Assembly (NCBI RefSeq): GCF_001593385.1
Contig: NZ_LUVZ01000023.1
Span: 186,001-250,000 of the forward strand
Direction: 5' to 3'
Source: Chryseobacterium cucumeris
GTDB lineage: Bacteria; Bacteroidota; Bacteroidia; Flavobacteriales; Weeksellaceae
Length of the DNA stretch: 64,000 bases
This document shows, one piece after another, positions 52,712 through 61,935 of this stretch. A program made the translations under genes and the position numbers. The notes under the pieces were generated by a model. The model was not told where the DNA came from. It made no database searches and worked only from the letters and a program-made list of their open reading frames with translations. Within the stretch, counting starts at the first letter, position 1. Each line of letters opens with the position of its first letter.

Positions 52712-54538
52712 ATGGATATAAAAAGATCTTTAGTACTGCTTTTTTCATCTTATGGCTGTTTTCTTTTTGCACAAGAGAAAGCCATCGATACTGTTTATGT
52801 CTTCGACAATCAGATGAATAGGGTGAAACTTTTTCATCCCGTAAAAATAATTTCGGCAGAAGATGCTGAGAAAAACTCCAGTAATCTTTCTGAACTTCTG
52901 AGATTTCAGTCACAGGTTTTTATCAAAGAAAATGGCCGTGGTGCCGTTTCTTCACCTTCTTTCAGGGGAACTACCGCTCAGCAGACTGCTTTTGTGTGGA
53001 ATGGAATTAATATCAATTCTAATTTTCTGGGACAGGGAGATATTAATAATATTGCTTTGTTCGGCTATGATCAGATTGGTATAAAAGCTGGTGGTGGAAG
53101 TGTAGTATATGGGAGTGGTGCCATCGGGGGAAGTATTCACCTGAATAATACCCTTGATTTTAATAAAGGCTTCCATGGTTCTTTATTTTCTGAAGTGGCT
53201 TCTTTTAATACCTATAATAACTTTATAAAAGGTTCTTACAGCAATAATAAGTTCAGTTTTAAGGCTTCTGGAAATTATTCTGTAAGTGAAAATGATTATA
53301 AGGTAAGTGACCTGAACTATATCAACAGAAACGGAAGTTATTACAATACAACGTTCAATGTAGGAGCATCCTATAAAATCACAAACGATCATAAAATTTC
53401 GTGGCAGAGCCAGTTTTTTGATTCTTCACAACGCTTTCCTGTATATGAAGAAACGGGAACAAAAACGAAATATAAAACTCAAAGTGTAAGAAGCCTTCTT
53501 TCCTGGGACTGGAACAAAACAAAGTTCAGTAATTCCCTTAAAGCAGCTTATACGGAAGAGAATTTTCAATTTTTTGGTTCGTTAAATCAGCCTAAATCAA
53601 GTAGTGGAACCGGGAAAAATTATATCTTTAAAAATGACTTTAATTATTTCCTGAATTCAAAGTGGAATTTTAATATCATAGGAGAGTTTCAGGTTAATAA
53701 AGGAGAAGGATACCAAAACGGAATATCCAGCGTCAGCAGAAATATTGGTTCTGTTTCAGGATTGTTAAGATATTTTGCAACAAAAGATCTGCGTTTTGAG
53801 GGTGGATTCAAGAAAGATTTTGTGGAAGATGTGAAGTCACCGTTGATGTATTCGTTCTCCGGAAAATGGAGTGCAGCAAAATGGTATGATGTAAGCCTTA
53901 ATGTATCAAAAAACTTCAGATTTCCATCCTTTAATGATATTTATTATGAACCGGGAGGAAATAAAGACCTGAGACCGGAAACCTCTACCCAGCTCGATAT
54001 GACGAATGTGTTCAAAGCAGGAGATTTCAGACTTACTTTGTCTCCATACTATATGAACATCACAGATCTTATTGCATGGCTTCCAACGGCTAAAGGATAC
54101 TGGCAGGCATTCAATGTCAATAAAGTTGAATCCTATGGATTAGAATCCCAACTGTCCTTTAGCAAACAATGGGGTAATCATAAAATCCGGGCCAATGCTG
54201 GATACTATTATGCAAAGTCTATTGATAAAGAAACGAAAATGCAGAGACCTTACGTTCCTATGCACAGAGGAAATGCCAATATAGATTATGAATATGGTTT
54301 CTTTAAACTTTTCGCACAGGGGCAGCTGAATGGCGTTACGTATACTACAAGTGACGAAAAAAGGTCAGATGCCATAGACCCTTATTTTCTTTTAAATATG
54401 GGAATCTCTGCAACTTTAGCCAAAAAATATACCTTAGGGTTCAAAGTGAATAATCTAACCAATACATACTACAAAACGGTTTCTTTCTATCCTTTACCCA
54501 AAAGAAATTATAGTGTGTATGCAGCAATAAATTTTTAA
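52712..54538 (+). CDS. TonB-dependent receptor, BtuB-like
   Basis: A 608-residue outer-membrane active transporter. After a signal peptide ending SSYGCFLFAQ, the plug domain has SSNLSELLRFQSQVFIKENG and GQGDINNIALFGYDQI; a beta-barrel follows and ends in an aromatic residue (YAAINF). The B12 riboswitch in its leader and the BtuG-like lipoprotein gene after it identify the substrate as a cobalamin or related corrinoid. No TonB box is obvious. Confidence 0.92.
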   Translation: MDIKRSLVLLFSSYGCFLFAQEKAIDTVYVFDNQMNRVKLFHPVKIISAEDAEKNSSNLSELLRFQSQVFIKENGRGAVSSPSFRGTTAQQTAFVWNGININSNFLGQGDINNIALFGYDQIGIKAGGGSVVYGSGAIGGSIHLNNTLDFNKGFHGSLFSEVASFNTYNNFIKGSYSNNKFSFKASGNYSVSENDYKVSDLNYINRNGSYYNTTFNVGASYKITNDHKISWQSQFFDSSQRFPVYEETGTKTKYKTQSVRSLLSWDWNKTKFSNSLKAAYTEENFQFFGSLNQPKSSSGTGKNYIFKNDFNYFLNSKWNFNIIGEFQVNKGEGYQNGISSVSRNIGSVSGLLRYFATKDLRFEGGFKKDFVEDVKSPLMYSFSGKWSAAKWYDVSLNVSKNFRFPSFNDIYYEPGGNKDLRPETSTQLDMTNVFKAGDFRLTLSPYYMNITDLIAWLPTAKGYWQAFNVNKVESYGLESQLSFSKQWGNHKIRANAGYYYAKSIDKETKMQRPYVPMHRGNANIDYEYGFFKLFAQGQLNGVTYTTSDEKRSDAIDPYFLLNMGISATLAKKYTLGFKVNNLTNTYYKTVSFYPLPKRNYSVYAAINF

Positions 54539-54557
54539 AAATTAAAATTGAGTAAAT

Positions 54558-55613
54558 ATGAAAATAACTAAACTTTTAACTGTATTATTTGCAGTAGTGT
54601 TATTGTTTAACATTTCTTCATGTTCAAGTAGTTCTGACGAGATTGAAGTTTCTCCAATCACTTATCAGAACGGATATTTTATCTCTAATGAAGGAAACTA
54701 TAACAGTCAGGGAGCTAAGGTAACATTTGTGACAAGAAATTTAAGCCTGAAGCAAGACGATGTATATGGTTATAACAACAACAAAGAGATTCTTGGTGAT
54801 GTTCTTCAGACGATTGGTCTTAACGAAAACAAAGCTTATCTTGTATTGAATAACTCTAATAAAATTGTAGTAGTAGACCGTTATACATTCAAAAAGTTAG
54901 GAGTAATTACAGATCAGCTTGATAACCCAAGAGGAATTACTTTTGCTAACAACTTCATCTATGTTGCTAATACCAACTTTACTGCACATACTCAAAGTAT
55001 AACGAAATATAAAGCTTCTGACTATTCATTTGTAAGTAAAATCAATATGACTGAAGTTTCTGATAAAACAGTAGAGGCAGGAGGAAATGTTTTTGTACAG
55101 AATGCTTCATCAGGGTACGGAAATAAGATTACTTATATCAATACTTCTAACGATGCTAAAACTGAAATTACCGTTCCAAATGGTCAGATTGGAAATACAG
55201 TATCATACAAATCTAATGTTTATACAATTTCTTCAACAGCTACAGATTCTTATATCTATAAAATTTCAAGTACCGGAGCGCTTACACCGGTAATTACTTT
55301 GACAGGAATTCCTAATGCTACGAACCTTCAGATTGATAACGATAAAATCTACTTCAGCTCTGCCAATAAAGTATATACAACGAGTTTGGCTATACCTGCA
55401 ATTCCTGCAACTCCATTATTAACAGCTGCAGATGGCGGTCCTTACTTTACACTGTATGGATTTAATGTTATTGATGGAAGGATTTTTGCATCAGACGTTA
55501 AGCAGTTCACACAGGATAGTGAAATGGTAGTATATTCAGCAGTTACAGGTGCTCAGATCAGTTCTTTTAAAACAGGAGGTATCGGTGCTAGTGGAACATA
55601 CCTGAATCCATAA
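54558..55613 (+). CDS. Surface lipoprotein, BtuG-like (DUF5074, YncE-type propeller)
   Basis: A 351-residue lipoprotein (lipidated Cys22 in FNISSCSSSSDE). The body is a seven-bladed-propeller type: ITFANNFIYVANTNF, VVVDRYTFKKLGVI, VSYKSNVYTISS. In Bacteroides, BtuG is such a propeller, capturing cobalamin at the surface for BtuB. The gene follows the receptor by 19 nt under the same riboswitch, which supports this role here. Confidence 0.85.
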   Translation: MKITKLLTVLFAVVLLFNISSCSSSSDEIEVSPITYQNGYFISNEGNYNSQGAKVTFVTRNLSLKQDDVYGYNNNKEILGDVLQTIGLNENKAYLVLNNSNKIVVVDRYTFKKLGVITDQLDNPRGITFANNFIYVANTNFTAHTQSITKYKASDYSFVSKINMTEVSDKTVEAGGNVFVQNASSGYGNKITYINTSNDAKTEITVPNGQIGNTVSYKSNVYTISSTATDSYIYKISSTGALTPVITLTGIPNATNLQIDNDKIYFSSANKVYTTSLAIPAIPATPLLTAADGGPYFTLYGFNVIDGRIFASDVKQFTQDSEMVVYSAVTGAQISSFKTGGIGASGTYLNP

Positions 55614-55669
55614 TGTGTGATAACATATAAAGAAATAATTTTTTATTTTTTCATCATTTGTGTTTTTTT

Positions 55670-55696
55670 CCGGCCGGTTTCGAAGAAACCGGCCGG
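55670..55696 (+). terminator. Terminator of the B12 uptake operon
   Basis: A 12-bp perfect GC-rich stem (CCGGCCGGTTTC and its complement) with a GAA loop, 57 nt after the stop codon. The next bases CTTTGTTTT give a short T run. Confidence 0.85.
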
Positions 55697-55722
55697 CTTT
55701 GTTTTCCTAGGAAAACAAAAAA

Positions 55723-55749
55723 ACCTGCGGGATGGAACATCCCGCAGGT
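55723..55749 (-). terminator. Terminator of the tRNA nucleotidyltransferase gene
   Basis: A 12-bp perfect stem (ACCTGCGGGATG and its complement) with a GAA loop and A-rich/T-rich flanks, 23 nt beyond the minus-strand stop. A 16-bp palindrome (GTTTTCCTAGGAAAAC, 55701-55716) sits next to it. Confidence 0.88.
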
Positions 55750-55771
55750 TTTATATTTTATATCAGTTGAA

Positions 55772-57190
55772 TTATAGGGTTAACCCGAGTTTTTCAGCCT
55801 CAGCAATCACAAATTTTGTTGCTTCTTCTTTTTCATTAGGAATTTCACCCTCAAGAATAGCCTCTTTCACCTTCTCTTTTAGAATTCCGATTTCACGGCC
55901 TGGCTTAAGGTGAAACATTTCCATAATCTCTTCACCGGTAATAGGAGGTTGAAAGTTTCTTACCTGATCTTTTTCCTCTACTTCTTTGATCTTTACGGCT
56001 ACATATTCAAAGTTTCTTTTGAATTTCTCCTGCTTTTTAGAGTTTTTAGTGGTAATGTCTGCCTTGCAAAGCGTGAAAAGATCTTCGAGATTTTCTCCGG
56101 CATCAAATAAAAGTCTTCTCAATGCAGAATCTGAAGCATCATCCGTGATCAGCGCGATAGGTCTTGACGAAAGTTTCACCATCTTCTGAACATATTTCAT
56201 GTCACTTCCCAAAGGCAGTTTTAATCTTTGAAAAAGTGTTTTTACCATTTTTGAGCCCAAAAATTCATGTCCGTGAAATGTCCATCCTATTCCTTCTACA
56301 AACTTTTTTGTTGGAGCTTTTCCAATGTCATGAAGAAGGGCAGACCAGCGAAGCCAAAGATTATCGGTATTCACCGAAATATTATCCACTACTTCCAGCG
56401 TATGATAAAAATTATCTTTGTGAGTTTGTCCTTCCACTTCTTCCACTCCTTTCAGTTCGATCAGTTCTGGAATAATCAGCTTCATAAGACCGGTTTGTTC
56501 CATTAGTCTTAATCCGATAGACGGTTTTTCAGACAACATTATTTTGTTGAACTCTACCATGATTCTTTCCATAGAAACGATCTTGATTCTTTCTGCTTCC
56601 TGCTGGATCGCTTTCAAAGAGTTTTCCTCAATTTTAAAATTTAAAGTTGAAGCAAAACGTACTGCCCTCATCATTCTTAATGGGTCATCAGAATAAGTTT
56701 GAGCAGGTTCTAACGGTGTTCTTAAAATTCCTTTTTCAAGATCTTCGATTCCATTGAACGGATCAATCAGTTCTCCGAAGTTTTCTTTATTTAAAGAAAT
56801 AGCCATCGCATTGATGGTAAAATCTCTTCTTTTCTGATCATCTTCCAGGCTTCCGACCTCCACTTCCGGCTTTCGGCTGTTTTCTGTATAGCTTTCCTTT
56901 CTTGCTCCCACAAATTCAAGTTCAAGTTCTTTGTACTTGATCATCGCGGTTCCATACGTTTTGAATACAGAAACCTTTAATTTGGGATCTATATCCTGTG
57001 CTACATTCTGAGCAAGCTCAATACCGCTTTGTTCCGTTACAAAGTCTATATCTGTAGAAGCTTTTCTGTTCATCAGAAGGTCTCGTACATAACCGCCCAC
57101 TATGTATACAGACTGGTTATTCCTTTCTGCTGCTTCAGAAATGATTTTAAATAGTTTTAAATTCTTATTTTGATTAAGATTAATTTTCAT
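55772..57190 (-). CDS. CCA tRNA nucleotidyltransferase / poly(A) polymerase family with HD domain
   Basis: A 472-residue enzyme of the class II nucleotidyltransferase family; start at 57190 (MKINLNQNKN) is preferred to the one six codons upstream. The motif set is VGGYVRDLL...STDIDFV, RRDFTINAMAI and RFASTLNFKI. A metal-dependent HD motif follows (LWLRWSALLHDIGKAPTK). Such fused enzymes usually add or repair tRNA CCA ends, and the HD domain trims phosphates; poly(A) polymerase is the alternative. Confidence 0.92.
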   Translation of the reverse strand: MKINLNQNKNLKLFKIISEAAERNNQSVYIVGGYVRDLLMNRKASTDIDFVTEQSGIELAQNVAQDIDPKLKVSVFKTYGTAMIKYKELELEFVGARKESYTENSRKPEVEVGSLEDDQKRRDFTINAMAISLNKENFGELIDPFNGIEDLEKGILRTPLEPAQTYSDDPLRMMRAVRFASTLNFKIEENSLKAIQQEAERIKIVSMERIMVEFNKIMLSEKPSIGLRLMEQTGLMKLIIPELIELKGVEEVEGQTHKDNFYHTLEVVDNISVNTDNLWLRWSALLHDIGKAPTKKFVEGIGWTFHGHEFLGSKMVKTLFQRLKLPLGSDMKYVQKMVKLSSRPIALITDDASDSALRRLLFDAGENLEDLFTLCKADITTKNSKKQEKFKRNFEYVAVKIKEVEEKDQVRNFQPPITGEEIMEMFHLKPGREIGILKEKVKEAILEGEIPNEKEEATKFVIAEAEKLGLTL

Positions 57191-57227
57191 CGTTAATAAT
57201 AGTGACAATTTCTACGTATGTTACCCA

Positions 57228-57572
57228 TTAGTCATAATGAGCATACATTCTACTAATTTTTCCCTCTTCATTAAAAAACATAACTTCAACAGCATGTTTA
57301 TCCATAATCGACTTATAAAATAATGCTACAGAATCTACTCCCGCTGTGGAATGTTTCAGATCAAAATGAAGGTCTGGAAACTTATCCAATGCCTTTTTCC
57401 AGTATTCACGGACAGATTCTTTTCCCTTTAAAGAACTTTCTTTACCGTCAGTAGCCAGAGCGATCATAGGAGTGGTGATCTCAATATCATCCGAATAATG
57501 AGAAAGTATATCCTCCAGATCATGAGAATTCCACGCATTGATCCACATTTGAGCAAATTCGTGATGAGTCAT
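57228..57572 (-). CDS. NTF2-like (SnoaL-type) small protein
   Basis: A 114-residue single domain opening MTHHEFAQMWINAWNSHDLEDILSHY, a SnoaL/NTF2-like start, with GKESVREYWKKAL in the middle and a beta-rich end. Members are small enzymes or ligand-binding proteins. No specific role is evident. Confidence 0.85.
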   Translation of the reverse strand: MTHHEFAQMWINAWNSHDLEDILSHYSDDIEITTPMIALATDGKESSLKGKESVREYWKKALDKFPDLHFDLKHSTAGVDSVALFYKSIMDKHAVEVMFFNEEGKISRMYAHYD

Positions 57573-57679
57573 AGCAAATAGTTTATGAGTTGAGTTTGCA
57601 AAGATAGAATTAAAAAAAAGAAATCCTGCCGATATGAACTGACAAGACTCTAAAAAGTAAACATAAAAGTTCAGAATTC

Positions 57680-58228
57680 TTATTCTCTAAGAACTTTTAT
57701 TCTGTTGTCATTCCATATTTTGATCACCGAAGAACCTGAGTATTTTGAAACTTTTTCTCTGTCTTCTTCCACTGCATAATCTACAAGGCTGATCATCTCC
57801 TCAGAAATATCAGAGAATTTTAACGGACTTTTTTCACCACTGAAGTTGGCCGAAGTAGACACTAAAGGTCTGTTCAATTTTGTTATCAGTTTTTTACAGA
57901 AATCATTTTTTACAAGACGAATTCCGATGCTTCCGTCTTCTGCAAGAAGTTCTTTAGGCAAACCTCTTGGGTTTTCATAAACAATTGTTACCGGTTTTTC
58001 GCTAAGATCAATAATTTCCCACGCCATTTCAGGAACATCCACAATATCCTGAAGCCTTTTCTCAGATTCCACAAGAATGATCATGGATTTATTTTTTTCG
58101 CGCTTTTTAATGTCAAAAATTTTATTGACCGCTTCTATATTGGTGGCATCACAACCAATTCCCCAGATAGTATCGGTAGGATAAAGAATTGTTCCGCCGG
58201 ATTTTAATATTTCGATAATATGTTCCAT
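57680..58228 (-). CDS. L-threonylcarbamoyladenylate synthase (Sua5/YrdC family)
   Basis: A 182-residue enzyme making the threonylcarbamoyl-AMP used for t6A at tRNA position 37. The start at 58228 (MEHIIEILKSGG) is chosen over the extension to 58285. It shows LYPTDTIWGIGCDATN, KKREKNKSMIIL and PLVSTSANFSGEKSP, the family's nucleotide and threonine pockets. Single gene. Confidence 0.95.
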   Translation of the reverse strand: MEHIIEILKSGGTILYPTDTIWGIGCDATNIEAVNKIFDIKKREKNKSMIILVESEKRLQDIVDVPEMAWEIIDLSEKPVTIVYENPRGLPKELLAEDGSIGIRLVKNDFCKKLITKLNRPLVSTSANFSGEKSPLKFSDISEEMISLVDYAVEEDREKVSKYSGSSVIKIWNDNRIKVLRE

Positions 58229-58317
58229 AATTGTATGTGAGTTCAAAGAGTGGATAAAGGTAAAAAATCTGTAAATTTTGGACAAAAAAATGGGGTTTAA
58301 ATATGATCTTGTTGATC

Positions 58318-58525
58318 GGTTTTGGCTAAAGCCAATGGAATTTATATAATTTGAAAACGGGCTAAAGCCGATTACTATTAATGATTGTAGTATGTTTAGA
58401 GTTAAATAGGATTATTGATTTAATTAAAAAAATAATACGATGAATTTTAGAGATCTAATTCAATAGAAATGGGCTTTAGCCCATTTAAATAAAAGAAATA
58501 AATCCTCCGGCTTTAGCCAAGACCT
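58318..58525. repeat. MITE-like unit, left copy
   Basis: A 208-bp unit starting GGTTTTGGCTAAAGCC and ending GGCTTTAGCCAAGACC, so the ends are inverted copies. Inside are an ACGGGCTAAAGCC copy and a GGGCTTTAGCCC copy of the same core. The unit between the Sua5 and transposase genes matches the unit at 58989-59170 in order and orientation. Confidence 0.8.
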
Positions 58526-58527
58526 AC

Positions 58528-58956
58528 TTAGTTTTTAAAATTATATCTTTCAATAAATTCCTTATATTCCTCTCCAAAGCTTTTTTTCTGATGATGCTTT
58601 TCCTGATTTTTAATATAATTTCTTACGCTTTCTATCATAGACTCAGAAACTGATACAGCAAAATATTCATCTTGCCATGAGAATTTTCCTAAAGTAAGTT
58701 TATTTTTATTGATCCAATGTGAAGATTCACCTTTTAATAATTGTACAATTTTTTCTATATTCTGATCAGATCCCAGAGAAATAAGACAATGACAATGGTC
58801 AGAATATCCATTAATCATATCTAAGAATATACCTTTTTCTGTAGCATATTCTTTAATATGTTTCCAGACTTTGAGACGTATGTCGAATGTATTGAGAAAA
58901 GAATCTCTGTTTTTTGTAGAGAAGACAAGGTGAATGTAGATTTTGATAAAAGCCAT
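58528..58956 (-). CDS. IS200-like / REP-associated tyrosine transposase
   Basis: A 142-residue Y1 transposase, the single-strand-DNA HUH class. The HUH motif is HCH at 54-56 (YSDHCHCLIS) and the catalytic Tyr is likely Tyr114 (VRNYIKNQEKHHQ). WQDEYFAVSVSES is the family's central block. No TnpB partner is present. It is flanked closely by two direct copies of a hairpin-rich unit, which may be its substrate (inference). It appears full length. Confidence 0.9.
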   Translation of the reverse strand: MAFIKIYIHLVFSTKNRDSFLNTFDIRLKVWKHIKEYATEKGIFLDMINGYSDHCHCLISLGSDQNIEKIVQLLKGESSHWINKNKLTLGKFSWQDEYFAVSVSESMIESVRNYIKNQEKHHQKKSFGEEYKEFIERYNFKN

Positions 58957-58988
58957 TTGTGTTGTTTTATCAAAAATAATATTTTTTA

Positions 58989-59170
58989 GGTTTCGGCTAA
59001 AGCCAAAGGAATGGTATATAATATCAAAACGGGCTAAAGCCCGTTCCTATTGATGCTTATAGCGTTATTAAAGATAATGCAATGAATTTTAGGGATATTA
59101 TTCTATTCAATAGAAATGAGCTTTAGCCCATTTAATCCTAAGATGAAAATCATATGGCTTTAGCCAAACC
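58989..59170. repeat. MITE-like unit, right copy
   Basis: A 182-bp unit starting GGTTTCGGCTAAAGCC and ending GGCTTTAGCCAAACC. Inside are ACGGGCTAAAGCCCGTT and GAGCTTTAGCCCATTT. Several stretches (for example AATGAATTTTAGGGAT and ATTCAATAGAAATG) are shared with the left copy, which has the same orientation. Confidence 0.8.
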
Positions 59171-59201
59171 TAATTCAAAAGTATTTTTTAATTTCTTTCT
59201 A

Positions 59202-59714
59202 TTACATCCATCCCAATTTCGATAAATACCTTTCCTCAATAATATTCAGATGGTGGTAATTGTGGCCTACAATTAGTTTTCCGATGGTTTCTACAGTAAT
59301 TTCATGACCATTGGCGGTACCTGTATTCTGTAAAGCTGAAGGGTGAAGTGTTTCTAATAGAATCTGGGAAGACTTCCTTACCAGTTTGTATTCTTCCAAA
59401 AGGGATTCAAGTGTTCTTTCGTTTGCAAAAGATTGGTCTGCATATCCGTTTTCATCAAATCCGGGAAGGTTGTTTTTCTCTCCTCTGGCGAAAGCCAATA
59501 TTCTGTATTGGAAAACTCTTTCGGTATCAGATAAGTGGAGTAGAAGACCTTTCAAAGTCCATTTTCCTTCGGCATAAGCGAAATTTGATTGTTCTTCAGT
59601 AAGATTGGAATAAATTCCGATGGTTTTGTCTGCTGATATCTGCAGCTCGTTGATCCAGTTTCCTGATGGAATCTGATCTAAATATCTTTGAATGTATTTT
59701 TGAAAATCGGTCAT
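59202..59714 (-). CDS. DinB-family protein
   Basis: A 170-residue four-helix protein. It has the DinB-type His motif HLSDTERVFQYRILAFARG and the C-terminal GHNYHHLNIIEERYL helix, giving three His for a metal. The family (DinB/YfiT-like) includes thiol-dependent transferases; the exact function is unknown. It is not in an obvious operon. Confidence 0.9.
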   Translation of the reverse strand: MTDFQKYIQRYLDQIPSGNWINELQISADKTIGIYSNLTEEQSNFAYAEGKWTLKGLLLHLSDTERVFQYRILAFARGEKNNLPGFDENGYADQSFANERTLESLLEEYKLVRKSSQILLETLHPSALQNTGTANGHEITVETIGKLIVGHNYHHLNIIEERYLSKLGWM

Positions 59715-59791
59715 ATTATTTTTTGTTTGGGTTACGGGATTCGGGATTTGAGATAGTGAGTGTAATGTATTAATTACTCAGTACCCATTGC

Positions 59792-60244
59792 TCATTGCTC
59801 ATGATTAGTCCACTCGTAGAAATTCACGGAGTCATACAGCTCAAAGCCACAGGCAGGATAGAGTTGATTTCCGATGTCATTGCTTTTTCCTGTTTCTAAG
59901 AGGATACCACATGCTTTTGAGGAACGGCAGTGTTCTTTGGATTCTTCAATTAATTCTTTAGAAAAGCCTTTTCCTCTATGGTTGTCATTAACATACAGAT
60001 CATTTAGCAGCCAGTAGCGCTGCATTCTTGTTGATGAAAATATGGGGTATAATTGTACGAAGCCTGTCAGTTTTCCATTTTCTTCCGCAACAAAAATTTC
60101 AGAATCTTGATTTTCAATCCTTTCAGAAAGAAAATTTGTTGCTGCAGGAATATCTGATGCTTTATGGTAAAATATCCTGTACTGATCAAACAATTCCGCC
60201 AATTGTGGTAAGTCGGAAAGAACTGCTTTTCTTGTATTTTTCAT
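59792..60244 (-). CDS. GNAT N-acetyltransferase
   Basis: A 150-residue acetyltransferase with the LNDLYVNDNHRGKGFSKELI cofactor loop and LYPACGFELYDSVNFYEW at the end. Substrate unknown. Its stop is 77 nt from the DinB gene on the same strand. Confidence 0.9.
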   Translation of the reverse strand: MKNTRKAVLSDLPQLAELFDQYRIFYHKASDIPAATNFLSERIENQDSEIFVAEENGKLTGFVQLYPIFSSTRMQRYWLLNDLYVNDNHRGKGFSKELIEESKEHCRSSKACGILLETGKSNDIGNQLYPACGFELYDSVNFYEWTNHEQ

Positions 60245-60262
60245 AGTATTAGTGGTGTTATA

Positions 60263-60300
60263 ATAAAATGAGAAAGATTAGATAATCCTTCTCATTTTAT
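60263..60300 (-). terminator. Terminator between trans-sulfuration and GNAT genes
   Basis: A 12-bp perfect stem (ATAAAATGAGAA and its complement) with a 14-nt loop lies beyond the stop of the minus-strand gene at 60312, followed on that strand by TTATAACACC. Confidence 0.65.
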
Positions 60301-60311
60301 GCTTATTAAAA

Positions 60312-61451
60312 TTAAGAAAAAGCTTTCTCTAAATCTGCAATAAGATCTTCAGCATCCTCAATACCTACACTTAAACGAACAAGATCGTCAGTGATTCCCA
60401 ATTCAGCACGTTTTTCTGCAGGAATTGAAGCGTGTGTCATCAAAGCAGGGTGGTTAGCCAAAGATTCTACTCCTCCTAAAGATTCTGCGAGCGTGAAAAC
60501 TCTTACTTTTTCTAAGAATTTGATAGCATCTTCTTTCTTTCCGGATTTAAAGGTGAATGAAACCATTCCTCCCGATTCCTTCATCTGAGATTTTGCCAGT
60601 GCATATTGAGGGTGAGATTCCAATCCTGGATAAATTACTTTATCTACCGCCGGATGAGTTTCCAAATATTTTGCTACTGCAAGACCGTTATCAGAGTGTC
60701 TCTGCATTCTTAATGCCAATGTTTTGATTCCTCTCAATACCAGGTAAGAATCGTGTGGTCCTAAAATACCACCACTCGCAAACTGAATGAAGTGAAGCTT
60801 ATCTCCTAACTCAGCATCTTTAGCAATAAGCGCTCCGGCAATCACATCAGAGTGTCCTCCTAAATATTTTGTAGCAGAGTGCATTACAATATCAGCTCCC
60901 AAATCAATGGGTCTCTGGATATAAGGTGTTGCAAAAGTATTGTCTACCGCCACTAGAATATCTTTCCCTTTAGCAATGTCTACAACAGCCTTGATATCAA
61001 CTAACTTCATCAATGGGTTAGTTGGAGTTTCTACCCAGATCAGTTTTGTTTTATCCGTAATAACATCAGCAATTTTAGAAGCATCATCAAAATTCACGAA
61101 AGTAAACTTCAGTTGATATTTTTCGAAAAGTCTTGTAAACATTCTGTAAGTACCTCCGTAAAGATCATCTACAGCAATTACTTCATCACCTGGGTTTAAT
61201 AATTTTAAAACACAGTCGATGGCAGCAAGACCAGAACCGAAAGCTAAACCTCTCGCTCCGTTTTCAATACTTGCCAAAGAATCCTCTAATGCCTGTCTTG
61301 TAGGGTTAGCGGCTCTTGAATATTCATATCCGGAATGTACTCCCGGGCTTTTCTGTGCAAATGTAGAGGTTAAAAATACAGGTACATTTACAGAACCTGT
61401 TGCAGACTCGTGGTGCTGCCCTCCGTGAATTACTTTTGTATTAAAATTCAT
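60312..61451 (-). CDS. Trans-sulfuration PLP enzyme (cystathionine gamma-synthase/lyase type)
   Basis: A 379-residue cytoplasmic PLP enzyme. It shows TKVIHGGQHHESATGSVNVP at the start, YSRAANPTRQALE, and the Lys-containing DIVMHSATKYLGGHSDVIAG with the cofactor lysine. SLGGVESLANHPALMTHASI is the C-terminal substrate motif. Sequence alone does not separate gamma-synthase (methionine synthesis) from gamma-lyase. It is upstream of the GNAT gene and downstream of gldC. Confidence 0.93.
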   Translation of the reverse strand: MNFNTKVIHGGQHHESATGSVNVPVFLTSTFAQKSPGVHSGYEYSRAANPTRQALEDSLASIENGARGLAFGSGLAAIDCVLKLLNPGDEVIAVDDLYGGTYRMFTRLFEKYQLKFTFVNFDDASKIADVITDKTKLIWVETPTNPLMKLVDIKAVVDIAKGKDILVAVDNTFATPYIQRPIDLGADIVMHSATKYLGGHSDVIAGALIAKDAELGDKLHFIQFASGGILGPHDSYLVLRGIKTLALRMQRHSDNGLAVAKYLETHPAVDKVIYPGLESHPQYALAKSQMKESGGMVSFTFKSGKKEDAIKFLEKVRVFTLAESLGGVESLANHPALMTHASIPAEKRAELGITDDLVRLSVGIEDAEDLIADLEKAFS

Positions 61452-61580
61452 AATTTTTTGCTTTAAGCTGGAACATTAAGCATATGAGTTTAATGTTCAT
61501 TATTTTTTATTAAAAGTTGCTCTAGCTGAGTACAAAAAGCTTACCGCTTACTGCCTTCAGCTTATTGCAATTGTATTTTT

Positions 61581-61904
61581 TTACTTAATGGCAGATTTTA
61601 CCGCAAATTCTTCGGCAATTTCTTCCATCCACTGCGCTACATCCTCTTCACCTGTCGCTCTCTGGTATGTACTTCCTAAAGATATTAAAATCTGGTGGAT
61701 AAACATCTTCATCTGGTCTACAGGCATTTCTTTGGTCCAAAGATCAATTCTTAACGCTTCTCTTGTCTTATCATCCCAAACAGAAATCATGGTTGCTTTT
61801 GTATCTTGTTTGTCAATACCTCCATCCTGAGCGTTCCATGTAATATTTTCCGGTACGTGATTTTCATCAAGCTCTACATCTATCGTAATCTGAGTCTTTC
61901 TCAT
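61581..61904 (-). CDS. gldC: Gliding motility protein GldC
   Basis: A 107-residue cytoplasmic protein matching GldC: MRKTQITIDVELDENHVPEN, then GIDKQDTKATMISVWDDKT and LRIDLWTKEMPVDQMKMF. GldC is required for normal gliding in Flavobacterium johnsoniae, though many non-gliding flavobacteria keep it. It is separated from the trans-sulfuration gene by 129 bp. Confidence 0.93.
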   Translation of the reverse strand: MRKTQITIDVELDENHVPENITWNAQDGGIDKQDTKATMISVWDDKTREALRIDLWTKEMPVDQMKMFIHQILISLGSTYQRATGEEDVAQWMEEIAEEFAVKSAIK

Positions 61905-61935
61905 AACTTTCTTTTGTTTCTAATTTTGTGCAAAG

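Noticed and set aside
52404-52913. A 169-aa minus-strand ORF across the riboswitch
   Set aside because: It is antisense to the cobalamin riboswitch and the receptor start, which account for the sequence.
57664-57698. AAAAGTTC...GAACTTTT as a terminator of the Sua5 gene
   Set aside because: One arm lies within the end of the coding region and no T run follows; evidence is too thin.
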